Shown here: piece by piece, positions 46,787 through 56,173 of the stretch | Position numbering within the stretch: position 1 is the first letter of the stretch | How the letters are laid out: each line of letters opens with the position of its first letter | Assembly (NCBI RefSeq): GCF_016827595.1 | Contig: NZ_JAECMS010000006.1 | Span: 1-64,000, forward strand | DNA length: 64,000 nucleotides | From: Luteirhabdus pelagi | GTDB taxonomy: Bacteria; Bacteroidota; Bacteroidia; Flavobacteriales; Flavobacteriaceae | Direction of reading: 5' to 3' | Made by a program: the position numbers and the translations under genes | The notes under the pieces: model-generated | Told to the model about the DNA's origin: nothing | The model's input: only the letters and a program-made list of their open reading frames with translations | Databases searched by the model: none

Positions 46787-49031
46787 AGAAAAAACAAAAT
46801 TACTCCTCAGGCTTGTCCAATCCACGGGGCTAGTTTGGCCTATTCTTTGCTCCGTGGTATTTTTTTTGTTAGCCACCTGTCCCCTATGGGGGCAGGCTAA
46901 CAAGAAACCGGTATCCTTATGCGATAATTTTCAGGTTGTAAATACCGAAACAGGATTAATATTAGAGTTTGACGAATCAATTCTAAAAAGACCTTTGCTT
47001 CTCTCTAAGGGCAGTTTAAACTATGAACAAGTACTTTTTACTGTAAATGACTCCCTCCTTTATATAGAGGAGACAAATAAAATAAATGATGAAGGTTCCC
47101 CGAAACTTCTTGCATACCTTCCTATCCATTTCGGAAATAATGATTTCTACTCGATAGGACTGAAAAGCTTTATTAAGAAAACTGGGTTTCTAAAAAGTCA
47201 TAGTCTGAAAACATTTTCAATTTCAAATATTCATTGTAAGGGTAATGAACTTATAGTGGAAGTATCGGGAATTGAAAGTGGAGAGCAAGGTGAATTTAGT
47301 TCTGTACATTACTTAAACATATCGCTTATGCCCTCTCCGATGCCTGTCCGTCCCTTCAACTACAGAATGGGCTTTTCCTCGGAGAACGTGTATAGTGCTA
47401 TAAATCATTTTCCAAAAGAAGCCACTGGAAGAACAGCTAGGTGGCGGCTGCAGAAGAAACATCCTGACAAAGAACTCTCTGAGCCCATCAAGCCTATAAC
47501 TTTTTATCTTGATAAGGAAATTCCCAAGAAATATATCCCCTATGTAAAAAAAGGATTACTGGAATGGGAAAAGCCATTTGAGGCTGCTGGTTTTACCAAC
47601 GCTATTCAGGTAAAGGAATTAGAGAAAGATGACCCATTCCTTCGTAACAGTATTAATACCTCACTGGTTCAATGGCAAATTGAAGACTATGAAAAGGGAA
47701 AGGAACCTAGAAGCGGCTCTACCGCGCATATTATTGTAGATCATCGCACAGGGGAAATCATCAAATCGGATATTGTACTAAAATCCTCATTTCAGGCTTT
47801 ATGGGAAGAGTACTTCATGCGTTGCGCCATTTTGGATCCAAGGGCTCAAAATTTTCCATGGTCCGACTCCCTTATGGGTGAGCTTATCCAGTCACTAGTG
47901 GCGCACGAAGTAGGTCATGCCCTTGGGTTACGGGATGGTCACTATGGTGAATATGCCTATCCGTTTACAGAAATGCGAAATACACAGTGGCTAGAGAAAA
48001 TGGGCCACACCCCCAGTATCATGACATATTCCAGACACCACTATCTTCCGCAACCGTCAGATTCTATTCCCGTCTCCTTGCTCATGCAAAAAGTCGGGCC
48101 CGCAGATAGCTTTATGATAGAATGGGGCTATAGGGAACTTGATCAGGATTTATCCCAGGAAGGGGAAACTAAGTGTTACAACGAAATGGACAGTATCCAG
48201 AATTCAACCCCATGGTTTCACTTCAATATAGGACAATTTGAAACCAAGGGACCACAGTATTACAACGAAGTCACCGATAATAAAGATCCTATAGCCAGTG
48301 CAGCATTGGGGTTTCAAAACATCGAAAGAACCCTTGCGCTAATTCAGCAACTTATAAGAATTAGAAAAATTCCCAAGGATATAGGAGAAAGATTATATTC
48401 AAGAACAATTGATTTTTGGTATAAACAACTGGGATACGTTTCAACGCTAATCGGGGGATATACGGTTTACTATGGTAAAGATGGAACGTCCAGCATTTCA
48501 TACACCCCAATTCCTATTGCAAAACAGCAAAAGGCATTACAGTATTTGGCAAAGGAACTGCGAAGGGATAAGGATTGGATTTTACAATCTCCAGGTTATT
48601 ATTCTTCGGCGCAAGACCAGGTCCTGGCAAACCAGATTGAAGTTATAGATGATTTGTTCAAGCCCATGCGCATAACGAGAATGGAAGGAATGGAACAACG
48701 TCTAAACGAATTCTTTATCGAATCGATGTACTTGAATTTTCAAAAAGAAATGTGGGATAAAATCGATACAGAAAATGAACGAGTTTTATTGCGGTGGCAG
48801 AAACTTCAGTATCAATACATCAAAAAGCTTAAAGAAATATTGAAAGCAGACGGTTTTTCTCCTTCAATTCCAACTCAAATAATTACTACAGGCTATAGTG
48901 ACTACTTTAAGGGCATTGTTTCAAGATTACTTTCTGACCTAGTTGAAAAAATCCAGCAGGATTTAGATAGGAAAATGTCCTCTACTAAAAGAACCCATTT
49001 AGAATGGTGTCTTCATTTACTTTCTAAATAA
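46773..49031 (+). CDS. secreted zinc-dependent metalloprotease
   Basis: Protein of 752 residues with a signal peptide (LCSVVFFLLATCPLWGQ). The zinc site is the extended motif HEVGHALGLRDGH (HExxHxxGxxH, near residue 372), as in metzincins. The downstream sequence IMTYSRHHY gives the methionine-turn region. Overall layout matches the DUF5117/DUF5118 zinc-dependent metalloproteases that often accompany SusC/SusD pairs in Flavobacteriaceae. The first codon lies inside the susD gene, so translation is coupled. It should cleave proteins outside the cytoplasm and supply peptides for the SusC/D pair, or process the nearby DUF6520 peptide; the latter is speculation. Confidence 0.9.
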   Translation: MMGTKEKTKLLLRLVQSTGLVWPILCSVVFFLLATCPLWGQANKKPVSLCDNFQVVNTETGLILEFDESILKRPLLLSKGSLNYEQVLFTVNDSLLYIEETNKINDEGSPKLLAYLPIHFGNNDFYSIGLKSFIKKTGFLKSHSLKTFSISNIHCKGNELIVEVSGIESGEQGEFSSVHYLNISLMPSPMPVRPFNYRMGFSSENVYSAINHFPKEATGRTARWRLQKKHPDKELSEPIKPITFYLDKEIPKKYIPYVKKGLLEWEKPFEAAGFTNAIQVKELEKDDPFLRNSINTSLVQWQIEDYEKGKEPRSGSTAHIIVDHRTGEIIKSDIVLKSSFQALWEEYFMRCAILDPRAQNFPWSDSLMGELIQSLVAHEVGHALGLRDGHYGEYAYPFTEMRNTQWLEKMGHTPSIMTYSRHHYLPQPSDSIPVSLLMQKVGPADSFMIEWGYRELDQDLSQEGETKCYNEMDSIQNSTPWFHFNIGQFETKGPQYYNEVTDNKDPIASAALGFQNIERTLALIQQLIRIRKIPKDIGERLYSRTIDFWYKQLGYVSTLIGGYTVYYGKDGTSSISYTPIPIAKQQKALQYLAKELRRDKDWILQSPGYYSSAQDQVLANQIEVIDDLFKPMRITRMEGMEQRLNEFFIESMYLNFQKEMWDKIDTENERVLLRWQKLQYQYIKKLKEILKADGFSPSIPTQIITTGYSDYFKGIVSRLLSDLVEKIQQDLDRKMSSTKRTHLEWCLHLLSK

Positions 49032-49035
49032 AAAA

Positions 49036-49054
49036 GGGAGCCAAATTGGCTCCC
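49036..49054. terminator. bidirectional rho-independent terminator
   Basis: GGGAGCCAA (49036-49044) and TTGGCTCCC (49046-49054) form a perfect 9-base stem. It is preceded by a run of A and followed by T-rich sequence, between the convergent metalloprotease and DUF6520 genes. Confidence 0.85.
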
Positions 49055-49075
49055 TCCTTTCGGTTCTGTTTCACC

Positions 49076-49336
49076 TTAATTCTTATAAACCTCCCTTGGA
49101 CAGGTGGTATCATTAGGGTGAAATTTTCCATAGGCTTGCGCCCCACGTGCATTGGTACACACAACAGTACCAGACGGTAAGCAACTTACCGACTGCATAC
49201 ATGGCGAAGGTGCATCCAAATAACCCAGGATGCTAGCACTTTCTACCTTTGAAGTATCAGCGGTAGTAAAGGCGCTTGTTACGGCAAAAACAATTGCCAA
49301 TAACGGAATCATGAATTTTAATTTACGTGTTTTCAT
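49076..49336 (-). CDS. DUF6520-type small secreted cysteine peptide
   Basis: Protein of 86 residues. The signal peptide (LKFMIPLLAIVFAVTSAFT) leaves a mature peptide of about 60 residues with four cysteines in the pattern CMQSVSC, VVCTN, TTCP, plus ARGAQAYGKF. This matches my memory of the DUF6520 family in Flavobacteriaceae, whose function is unknown. It is the last gene of a - strand run that includes a membrane-anchored protein and a MauE/DoxX protein. The even cysteine number and that neighbour suggest disulfide formation. Confidence 0.8.
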   Translation of the reverse strand: MKTRKLKFMIPLLAIVFAVTSAFTTADTSKVESASILGYLDAPSPCMQSVSCLPSGTVVCTNARGAQAYGKFHPNDTTCPREVYKN

Positions 49337-49435
49337 AATAGTATATTTAAAAAATTATGATCTACTTTTTTCTACAGGTTTTCGATCTATTTCCTGTTAC
49401 TGGCCAGTAAATTTTAATTTCTTTTAGTTCAAGTA

Positions 49436-50500
49436 TCAATCTTCAAAATGTTCTGGTTTTAATCTATAAACGGCGAGGTGACTTCCAATTAATGAGATTA
49501 GGAGATCTCCATAAACATTAAATTCACGGGGTTTTTCATCTAAAATTCCATATAGATAAAAACTAAATTCATAGGTTTCGTTCTCCCAATCGTAAACATC
49601 AACTATCGAAGCTTTCTCCAACATTTCCTTTGGCTCGTATTTACCCAATCGGTCTGATTGAATAAATAGTAAGTTTCGTGAAAGTGCCGCCCACTTATTT
49701 ACCATCAATGGCGGCTTATTCATTTGTATCTCCCCATGGGAATTGATTTCTGAAAGCTCAAGCCTCGCCTTATGTATGGTATCAACTGTATGTAAACGTT
49801 TCATTAGTTTTAAATCCCTATCCATTATCATAAACTCATTTCGATAGTAATAGACATATCCCAATTTCTGATTTGCATTATCGCTGACCATTATCCCATC
49901 TACATCAAATACTCCATCTACCTGACGTTCCAAAACATTTGGATTCATATCAACCAAGAAGTTTTCATTCTTTTCCACTACTCCCAAAACAGATTCATTT
50001 GTCTTACTGCTTATAGTCCTTACATAGATAGTTTGGGTATCGATCGGCAATGCACTCGAGAAGAAAGCCTCGTCCTTCATCCAAGTATCGGCCTTCCAGT
50101 TACGTAAACTTCCCTTTAGAATAATGGGAACGGTTCCATCCATCACAAAGAAGTATGGCTTTACAACCTTGATTTGGATAAATTTGTAGGGGAGTTCCTC
50201 GTTCTCCATTTGAACCCTAATATGGGTTGTATCCTTTGATCTCAGGTTTACTCTCACAATATGCTTTGGGGCGGTAGTGTTTCCCAGATACACAAAAGGC
50301 TCGTCATATCCGGCTAGATAATAGGAATCGAATCCCAAAGGAATGTCAAATAATTTAGTGGTTGGATGGTGTGGATATCTTCTGGTAAAAGCATTATTGC
50401 GATGGATCTGGTTTTCAGAAAGTAGAAATAGTAAAATAACTGCAGCTACACTTAAACAGCCGACAACACTAAGCCTGATGTATGGTCCCTTAAACTCCAT
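49436..50500 (-). CDS. hypothetical membrane-anchored beta-propeller-like protein
   Basis: Protein of 354 residues. One N-terminal membrane segment (LSVVGCLSVAAVILLFLLS, about 10-28) anchors a periplasmic beta-rich domain with propeller-like blades (FVYLGNTTAPKHIVRVNLRS, LISLIGSHLAVYRL). No catalytic motif is visible. Its start overlaps the MauE/DoxX gene by 11 bases, so the two are made together. This pair next to a DUF6520 peptide recurs in flavobacteria, as far as I remember. Confidence 0.65.
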   Translation of the reverse strand: MEFKGPYIRLSVVGCLSVAAVILLFLLSENQIHRNNAFTRRYPHHPTTKLFDIPLGFDSYYLAGYDEPFVYLGNTTAPKHIVRVNLRSKDTTHIRVQMENEELPYKFIQIKVVKPYFFVMDGTVPIILKGSLRNWKADTWMKDEAFFSSALPIDTQTIYVRTISSKTNESVLGVVEKNENFLVDMNPNVLERQVDGVFDVDGIMVSDNANQKLGYVYYYRNEFMIMDRDLKLMKRLHTVDTIHKARLELSEINSHGEIQMNKPPLMVNKWAALSRNLLFIQSDRLGKYEPKEMLEKASIVDVYDWENETYEFSFYLYGILDEKPREFNVYGDLLISLIGSHLAVYRLKPEHFED

Positions 50501-50945
50501 CCTTTAATTTTTTAAGGTTACCAAATGATTTTTCCAAATACAGAACACCAAATGTTGCCAGCAAAACAAAGGCTAGATTAAAAATTATATGCTCTGACCA
50601 ACCAAGATCTTCCAAAACCCCACCGCAGGAACAGGGAACATAATCGCTGAAGTTTAATGTCAGCACTATATATGTTGTGAACATCAGAAGAATCGAAAAA
50701 CTTGCATAATACCCGAATAGCCGCCAAGGTTTTATTAAAAGCAGTACTACAATCGCAATCTCAGATAAGGGCACAGCTAAAACGAGATAATCGGCAAAAG
50801 CTGTCAACAATGGAGATTGCCCCAATTGCACCCCGAACTGCTGAAAATCCACTAACTTACTTACGGCGGCGTATGTAAACAAAATTATAAGGAGAATCCT
50901 ACTTACATATAAAACCCACGAAACAATACTACTTCTAATCATCAT
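50490..50945 (-). CDS. MauE/DoxX-family membrane protein
   Basis: Protein of 151 residues with four membrane helices (ILLIILFTYAAVSKL, YLVLAVPLSEIAIVVLLLI, GYYASFSILLMFTTYIVLTL, IIFNLAFVLLATFGVLYL). The cysteine motif VPCSCGGV lies before the last helix. The Cys pair and topology match MauE/DoxX redox-associated proteins linked to disulfide chemistry. It overlaps the following gene by 11 bases. It may maintain the thiol state of the nearby cysteine peptide; that link is inference. Confidence 0.85.
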   Translation of the reverse strand: MMIRSSIVSWVLYVSRILLIILFTYAAVSKLVDFQQFGVQLGQSPLLTAFADYLVLAVPLSEIAIVVLLLIKPWRLFGYYASFSILLMFTTYIVLTLNFSDYVPCSCGGVLEDLGWSEHIIFNLAFVLLATFGVLYLEKSFGNLKKLKDGV

Positions 50946-51045
50946 ATCATAAGAGTTAGTTCGATATGGTAAAGATCAGCAGACTAATTTGTGTTTCTAG
51001 GATTTAAAGTTACCTAAGAAGGAATAATCCTATCCGCCAGAATCT

Positions 51046-52038
51046 CTAACTATTGGATCTCTTCCGATAAGTAGTGGGTGAGTAACCATACCGTTTATGA
51101 AACGCCCTTGAAAAATGGGGCAGACTCTTAAAACCAGTCATATTAGCTACCGTTTTCACGGGTAACTCCGTAAACTGCACTAACATCTTCGCTTTTCGCA
51201 GTCGTTCTTTCTTCAAAAATCGAAACACACTGGTACCATACAATTGCTTAAACCCATATTTCAACTTGAACTCATTTGTTCCCAACTGAAGCGCAAATTC
51301 TTTAAGTGTCGGGAAATCCTTCTTTAGGTTATTGCGAATATAGTCGTGCCCTTTACGAATTTTCTGGATGTCCTCATAACTCAGTTTTGGTTTGACCTTC
51401 TTTTTTCCGACATCCTTTTTGCGATATGGTACTTTGGTCAGCTTTTTGCGTAAATCCCTTTCCAGTTCAGTTTGATCACTTGAGTGCTTCACGACGGTAA
51501 CAATAATCTCATCGATTTCCTTCGACTTATGACTTTTTAGTTTTGCTATATAACAAGCACTTGGAAGCCTTAATTCGCTACCTGTTACAAAAGCGAGATT
51601 AACGGCCACGCTATCGGTTTTGGAATCTAATTTTTCAAATGCCAATTGCCAGGTTTCAACGGAAGATTCCTCTAGAAGATTTTGAAAAGGGGCATCTAGA
51701 ACATTTTTCAAATCCCTGTGCAATAAAGTCGAAACATTTTTATTGACTTTTCTCACTATCCCTTCGTTATTTAAAATGAAAACCATTTCAACAATATGCC
51801 TTATGGTAGTGTGCATATTTACATAGCTTTGGTGCACCAAAGCCTCCTGAATCTCCTCTGCGGTCATATTTAGAGCAACTACCAAGGCATCCAAGGTATC
51901 ATTCTCCATAGACCTCTCAATTCTATAGAAAAAATTCCCCGCGCTCATTTCAATAAGCATCCGGTTAACCTTTTTTAATCGTTTTGCATTTTCGTCCATG
52001 ATTATCTGAATTTGAGAATTACATGGCTTAAAATTCAA
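51046..52038 (-). CDS. AraC-family regulator with PAS-like sensor region
   Basis: Protein of 330 residues (start possibly at Met14, MDENAKRL). Residues about 20-80 resemble a HAMP-like helical pair, about 85-200 a PAS fold (VEMVFILNNEGIVRKVNKNV), and about 230-330 the AraC double helix-turn-helix: LKEFALQLGTNEFKLKYGFK, then LVQFTELPVKTVANMTGFKS and HFSRAFHKRYGYSPTTYRKR. It is probably a cytoplasmic sensor-activator. It lies between the MauE/DUF6520 genes and a divergent aminotransferase-fusion gene whose upstream region has a 21-base-spaced direct repeat. Confidence 0.9.
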   Translation of the reverse strand: MNFKPCNSQIQIIMDENAKRLKKVNRMLIEMSAGNFFYRIERSMENDTLDALVVALNMTAEEIQEALVHQSYVNMHTTIRHIVEMVFILNNEGIVRKVNKNVSTLLHRDLKNVLDAPFQNLLEESSVETWQLAFEKLDSKTDSVAVNLAFVTGSELRLPSACYIAKLKSHKSKEIDEIIVTVVKHSSDQTELERDLRKKLTKVPYRKKDVGKKKVKPKLSYEDIQKIRKGHDYIRNNLKKDFPTLKEFALQLGTNEFKLKYGFKQLYGTSVFRFLKKERLRKAKMLVQFTELPVKTVANMTGFKSLPHFSRAFHKRYGYSPTTYRKRSNS

Positions 52039-52065
52039 TTGGAGAGTACTATAGAATTACGTATA

Positions 52066-52440
52066 TTATATTGATTTTAGGTATGCCATTGCCTTATCCC
52101 TTTCCTTAAAAATTTTATACGGAATAGTGGGTTGGCTCGTTCGTAAATAAAATTTTGAGAATATTTTCGATACGGGATTTTCTGCAATAAAAGCAACAGC
52201 TTTTAACAGGACGGAGCCCTCTAGCGCAAGGTAGTCCCTTGCCTCCTTATTGATGTCACGTACTTTCCCTATTTCACAGAGGACCGCATAACGCTTTCCC
52301 TGCTGAATCAACAACCTATCCTCTACCACCTTTGTAGCTGCAGCTAAATTCAAACTGACATCTTTGTAGGTGACTATTAATATGTTATCGACTAACTGGT
52401 ACGTTGCATAATCGTTTTCAAGAAAATCCAACATTGTCAT
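52066..52440 (-). CDS. STAS/SpoIIAA-like small protein
   Basis: Protein of 124 residues with alternating strands and helices: YQLVDNILIVTYKDVSLNLA, RYAVLCEIGKVRDINKEARD, VLLKAVAFIAENP, then FKERDKAMAYLKSI. This pattern fits a STAS or SpoIIAA-like fold, common next to sensors in Bacteroidota. It lies 27 bases upstream of the AraC-type gene on the same strand, so the pair may form one regulatory unit. Family call tentative. Confidence 0.6.
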   Translation of the reverse strand: MTMLDFLENDYATYQLVDNILIVTYKDVSLNLAAATKVVEDRLLIQQGKRYAVLCEIGKVRDINKEARDYLALEGSVLLKAVAFIAENPVSKIFSKFYLRTSQPTIPYKIFKERDKAMAYLKSI

Positions 52441-52537
52441 TAGAAAACTGGTATTTAAATAAAGTTACAAAAATCTCAATATCCCAATCTATCGCCTCCA
52501 CCTAAAAAGTGTCTAAATTCATGATTTGTTTGCCCAC

Positions 52538-52568
52538 AAAGGATTAAGAATTATCTGAAAAGGATTAA
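52538..52568 (+). promoter_or_regulatory. direct repeat, candidate AraC-type binding sites
   Basis: AAAGGATTAA occurs at 52538-52547 and 52559-52568, exactly 21 bases apart (two helical turns). A TAATTTTG (-7 type, 52572-52579) begins 3 bases after the second copy. This is the layout of an AraC activator site at a + strand promoter for the aminotransferase-fusion gene. Confidence 0.55.
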
Positions 52569-52571
52569 TAA

Positions 52572-52579
52572 TAATTTTG
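52572..52579 (+). promoter_or_regulatory. candidate -7 promoter element of the aminotransferase gene
   Basis: TAATTTTG matches TAnnTTTG, 54 bases before the ATG at 52633. No -33 TTTG is seen; the direct repeat occupies that region. Confidence 0.5.
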
Positions 52580-52632
52580 ATTTTCATTCCATATCATTTG
52601 CCACTAATTTTTATGTTCAATTACACTAACAG

Positions 52633-55035
52633 ATGGCAAAGATTAAACACAACAATTTTTTGGATACCGTACACGAAGTCTTTACGGAAGCCAAAAAAGA
52701 GGGAATACTTCATCTCTATGCCGATGGAGAATCCTTTTCAGGAAGAAAGATAGGAATAGACAAGCGATTGCTTTTTCATTTTGGGACAACGGGATATTTA
52801 GGGCTAGAACAGGATGTAAGATTAAAAAAAGCCGCGATTGGGGCCATTGAGCGATACGGCACTCAATTTCCGTTATCGAAATCCTATATTTCAAACCCTC
52901 TCTATGAAGAACTTGAGGATAAGATCTCTGAAATGTATGGCAATCCTATCATCATTACCAAAAATAGCACCTTGGGCCACATCGGTGTGATTCCTACCGC
53001 TGTAAAGGATGATGATGCCATTATCTTAGACCATCAAGTTCATTGGAGTGTCCAAAATGCCGCAAAGATCCTCAAGACAAGAAGTATACCCATTGACATG
53101 GTTCGCCATAACAATCTTGATATGCTTGAAGACAAAATAAAGTACTATCGGAACGAGAGAAAGAACATATGGTATATGGCAGACGGAATATATTCTATGT
53201 ACGGGGATTATGCACCAGTAAATGAGCTAATGTCGCTATGCAAAAAATATCCACAACTCCATCTTTATTTTGATGATGTACATGGCATGAGTTGGACGGG
53301 TAAAAACGGCACTGGTTATGTCCTTAGTCAGCTCAAGGAACTCCCGGAAAATGTATTATTATTCGGAACGTTGAGCAAAACCTTCGGTGCTAGCGGTTCA
53401 TTTCTTGTTTGTTCAAATCCCACCCTTCATGATGAGATAAAGACATTCGGTGGTCCCTTGACTTTTTCGGCACAATTGGATCCAGCTTCCATCGGAGCTG
53501 CGATAGCATCTGCGAAAATCCATTTAGCACCAGAGATATATACGCTTCAAGAAGAACTGAAGGACAGAATTTCTTATTTCAATAGCCTTCTTTCCGCTAC
53601 GGAACTTCCTGTAATTGACAACAATCCCTCGCCGGTCTTTTATATTGGGACTGGCACGCCTAAGACGGGCTATAATTTTGTAAATCGTTTGATGAAGGAA
53701 GGTTTTTACGTGAACCTTGGTCTCTTTCCTGCGGTACCGGCTAAAAACACCGGAGTACGGATAACTATTTCAAGGCATAATCAGAAAGCTGAGATCAAGG
53801 AATTGGTTGATGCCATGGAATATCACTTACCAAGGGCTTTGGAAGATACAAATACTAACATTGGAAGGGTTCGAGAAGCCTTCAATCTACCAACCACAGA
53901 AATGGATATATCTAATAAAAATGAAGGATTAGTAACTACTTGGGGAAACACAATTTCAGATATCGATGAGAAGTTCTGGAATCGCTTTATGGGTGCGGAA
54001 GGTGTATTTGACTGGGAGGGCTTGCATTTTCTAGAAAAGTCGTTTTCAAATAATCCGAGAAAGGAAGATGATTGGAATTTTCAATATCTCATTATTTCAG
54101 ACAATGATGGTAATCCCGTGTTGATTAGCTTTTTCACTATCTCCATTTGGAAGGATGACATGCTCGCAAAACCAAACGTGTCCGAGCTTTTTGAAAATGA
54201 ACGTTTGACTAAACCATATTCCCACACCTCCAAAGTTCTAAGTATGGGCTGCTTATTTACCGAAGGCGATCATCTCTACGTTAACCAATCACATCCAAAA
54301 TCAAAATTCGCTATAGAACTGATGCTAAAACACCTTGAGGAATTAGAAGCCAAGCATCAAGCGAAAATGATAGTTTTAAGGGATTTCTCAGCCGATACGG
54401 CGCTGCAAAAGGAACTTCAACATCATGGTTATATCAGATTGAAAATGCCTGAAATTTCAATTTTAAAACTTAATAAAATAACTAAAATTGAAGAGCTAAT
54501 AAGTACGCTTTCATCCCGGAATCGACGTCACGTAAGAAATGAAATCCATAAAACCGCGCCGGAAATAATGGTTACCGTTACGAATTCCCTTCAAAAGCAA
54601 GAGCTTGATATAGCATACAAGCTTTATAGAAATGTCCAAAAAAACAATCTGGGTCTTAATACATTTCCTTTTCCATTCAAGGTCTTCGAGGAGATGAACA
54701 GGCAAGACAATTGGGAGTTCATAGCAATCTATCCTAACGAAAATACGAAAAAACTATTGGGAATTATGTTTTGCTATAAGAACAAAAGTGATGTTTACGT
54801 GCCTTCATTTGTTGGCTTGGATTATCAGTATAATGAGAAATACCACATATACCGACAGCTATTGTACCATACTATCAAAAGGGCTATTGAATTATCCATG
54901 AAGAGCATCTCATTTGGGATGACAGCGTCCTTTGAAAAAAGGAAACTTGGCGCCAAAGTGCATCAACGGTTCGCCTACTTGCAGACTTCGGACAATTTTA
55001 TTTTGGAGCGAATGGGAGTGCTGGAAACAAATTGA
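52633..55035 (+). CDS. aminotransferase (alpha-oxoamine synthase-like) fused to GNAT-like domain
   Basis: Protein of 800 residues with two parts. Residues 1-405 are a fold-type I PLP enzyme of the 8-amino-7-oxononanoate synthase/KBL group: GTTGYLGLEQD (51-61), DDVHG (214-218) and the PLP lysine in GTLSKTFGASGS (Lys249). Residues about 440-800 are an acetyltransferase-like region with ISTLSSRNRRHVRNE and ISFGMTASFEKRKLGAKVHQ, similar to BioF2/FemAB-like domains. Such enzymes join an acyl-CoA to an amino acid, and the fused domain may then acylate the product. It could make a lipid or a signal molecule. It is preceded by candidate AraC sites and followed 25 bases later by the RteC gene. Confidence 0.85.
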   Translation: MAKIKHNNFLDTVHEVFTEAKKEGILHLYADGESFSGRKIGIDKRLLFHFGTTGYLGLEQDVRLKKAAIGAIERYGTQFPLSKSYISNPLYEELEDKISEMYGNPIIITKNSTLGHIGVIPTAVKDDDAIILDHQVHWSVQNAAKILKTRSIPIDMVRHNNLDMLEDKIKYYRNERKNIWYMADGIYSMYGDYAPVNELMSLCKKYPQLHLYFDDVHGMSWTGKNGTGYVLSQLKELPENVLLFGTLSKTFGASGSFLVCSNPTLHDEIKTFGGPLTFSAQLDPASIGAAIASAKIHLAPEIYTLQEELKDRISYFNSLLSATELPVIDNNPSPVFYIGTGTPKTGYNFVNRLMKEGFYVNLGLFPAVPAKNTGVRITISRHNQKAEIKELVDAMEYHLPRALEDTNTNIGRVREAFNLPTTEMDISNKNEGLVTTWGNTISDIDEKFWNRFMGAEGVFDWEGLHFLEKSFSNNPRKEDDWNFQYLIISDNDGNPVLISFFTISIWKDDMLAKPNVSELFENERLTKPYSHTSKVLSMGCLFTEGDHLYVNQSHPKSKFAIELMLKHLEELEAKHQAKMIVLRDFSADTALQKELQHHGYIRLKMPEISILKLNKITKIEELISTLSSRNRRHVRNEIHKTAPEIMVTVTNSLQKQELDIAYKLYRNVQKNNLGLNTFPFPFKVFEEMNRQDNWEFIAIYPNENTKKLLGIMFCYKNKSDVYVPSFVGLDYQYNEKYHIYRQLLYHTIKRAIELSMKSISFGMTASFEKRKLGAKVHQRFAYLQTSDNFILERMGVLETN

Positions 55036-55060
55036 GCTAGATAAATGAAGTTTAAAATAA

Positions 55061-55900
55061 ATGGAGTATCAGAAGTTCATATCGGAACTGGAAACCGAAT
55101 TGGATCAGCTTGAGATCCGGACCGATGATATATTATTTAAAGCGGAAGCGGGAATTTCATTATCCAATAAGTACATCAAGCAACTTCGAAAAAAAGTAAT
55201 TTCCAAAGGATTTGAGTCCGTTGATGCCGAAATCAAGTTCTTTAAATACACCAAACCACAGATATTGAGTAAGCTGATTTACTATGCCAAATTATTTAGT
55301 ATTGAGAGTAAAAGGCCGCGAAGCAGTTCCAAATTCCAACTTAAATACCTAAACCAAAACATCAATAAGCTTCAGCAGTTCTTCCACGACAACCTAAGCT
55401 TCTACAACTACTACCGCCGGGGTGCCAGTACATTGGACGAATTATATTTCGTACGTGGCGAAACGGATATAAGAGCATTCACCGATTACATAAATATCCA
55501 AACAGATATCCAGTTTTCTACCCCTCAGGACATTACGGTAGCAATCATTATCGCCTATGATATGCTAATCGTTTATTTACAACAAGAGATCGCTAAACTT
55601 GAAAACCAATATGATTCCTCAAAAACCAAGAACATGAAACAATCCTCCAATCTCTTCTGGACGGGAAGTAAAACCGAACTAATTGAGCTAATCTATGCAT
55701 TGCATAGCAGTGGAGCAATCAATAGTGGAACAGCTGATATTAAGGAAATAGCTACATTCTTTGAAAGCAACTTCAATATAGAGCTAGGCAACTACTATCA
55801 TACTTTTATAGAGATAAGAGCCAGAAAATGCAGCAAAACCAAGTTCTTGGATCGGTTGACACAGGCACTCATCAAGCGGTGCAATGAACTGGATGAATAG
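55061..55900 (+). CDS. rteC: RteC-family regulator
   Basis: Protein of 279 residues with the RteC domain over most of its length: LIYYAKLFSIESKRPRSSSK, FFHDNLSFYNYYRRGASTLD, FYVRGETD-like (YFVRGETDIRAF), then FWTGSKTELIELIYALHSSG and a C-terminal IRARKCSKTKFLDRLTQALI. In Bacteroides CTnDOT, RteC drives excision genes; related proteins mark integrative elements across Bacteroidota. Here it precedes an excisionase-like HTH gene and a replication-type pair, so it probably marks one end of a mobile element. Confidence 0.9.
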   Translation: MEYQKFISELETELDQLEIRTDDILFKAEAGISLSNKYIKQLRKKVISKGFESVDAEIKFFKYTKPQILSKLIYYAKLFSIESKRPRSSSKFQLKYLNQNINKLQQFFHDNLSFYNYYRRGASTLDELYFVRGETDIRAFTDYINIQTDIQFSTPQDITVAIIIAYDMLIVYLQQEIAKLENQYDSSKTKNMKQSSNLFWTGSKTELIELIYALHSSGAINSGTADIKEIATFFESNFNIELGNYYHTFIEIRARKCSKTKFLDRLTQALIKRCNELDE

Positions 55901-56112
55901 ACCCACTTGACCCCATCTCTGGAAATTAAATAATTACAATCAATCATTCAAATCGCTACAATTTGGAGCGCTAAATGAGGTTGTAAGCATATCAAACTGT
56001 AACATTCCCTTTAAAAACCAATGTGTTAAAATTTAGCCCAACATGGGTTTCTATATTGATGTAATGCCAACAAAGTGGTCCAATTTTGTAGAACGAAAGT
56101 CAAATCGGGTTA

Positions 56113-56151
56113 GGGGCTGTCAATCTAAAAGAAATAACCTTTGGCAGTCCC
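56113..56151 (+). terminator. terminator-like hairpin before the HTH gene
   Basis: GGGGCTGTC (56113-56121) pairs with GGCAGTCCC (56143-56151) using G-T pairs, followed by TTTCTTTT. It lies 22 bases before the next gene, so it may end RteC transcripts or act as an attenuator. The rest of 55901-56173 shows no gene. Confidence 0.5.
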
Positions 56152-56173
56152 TTTCTTTTAAAATCGCTCTATT

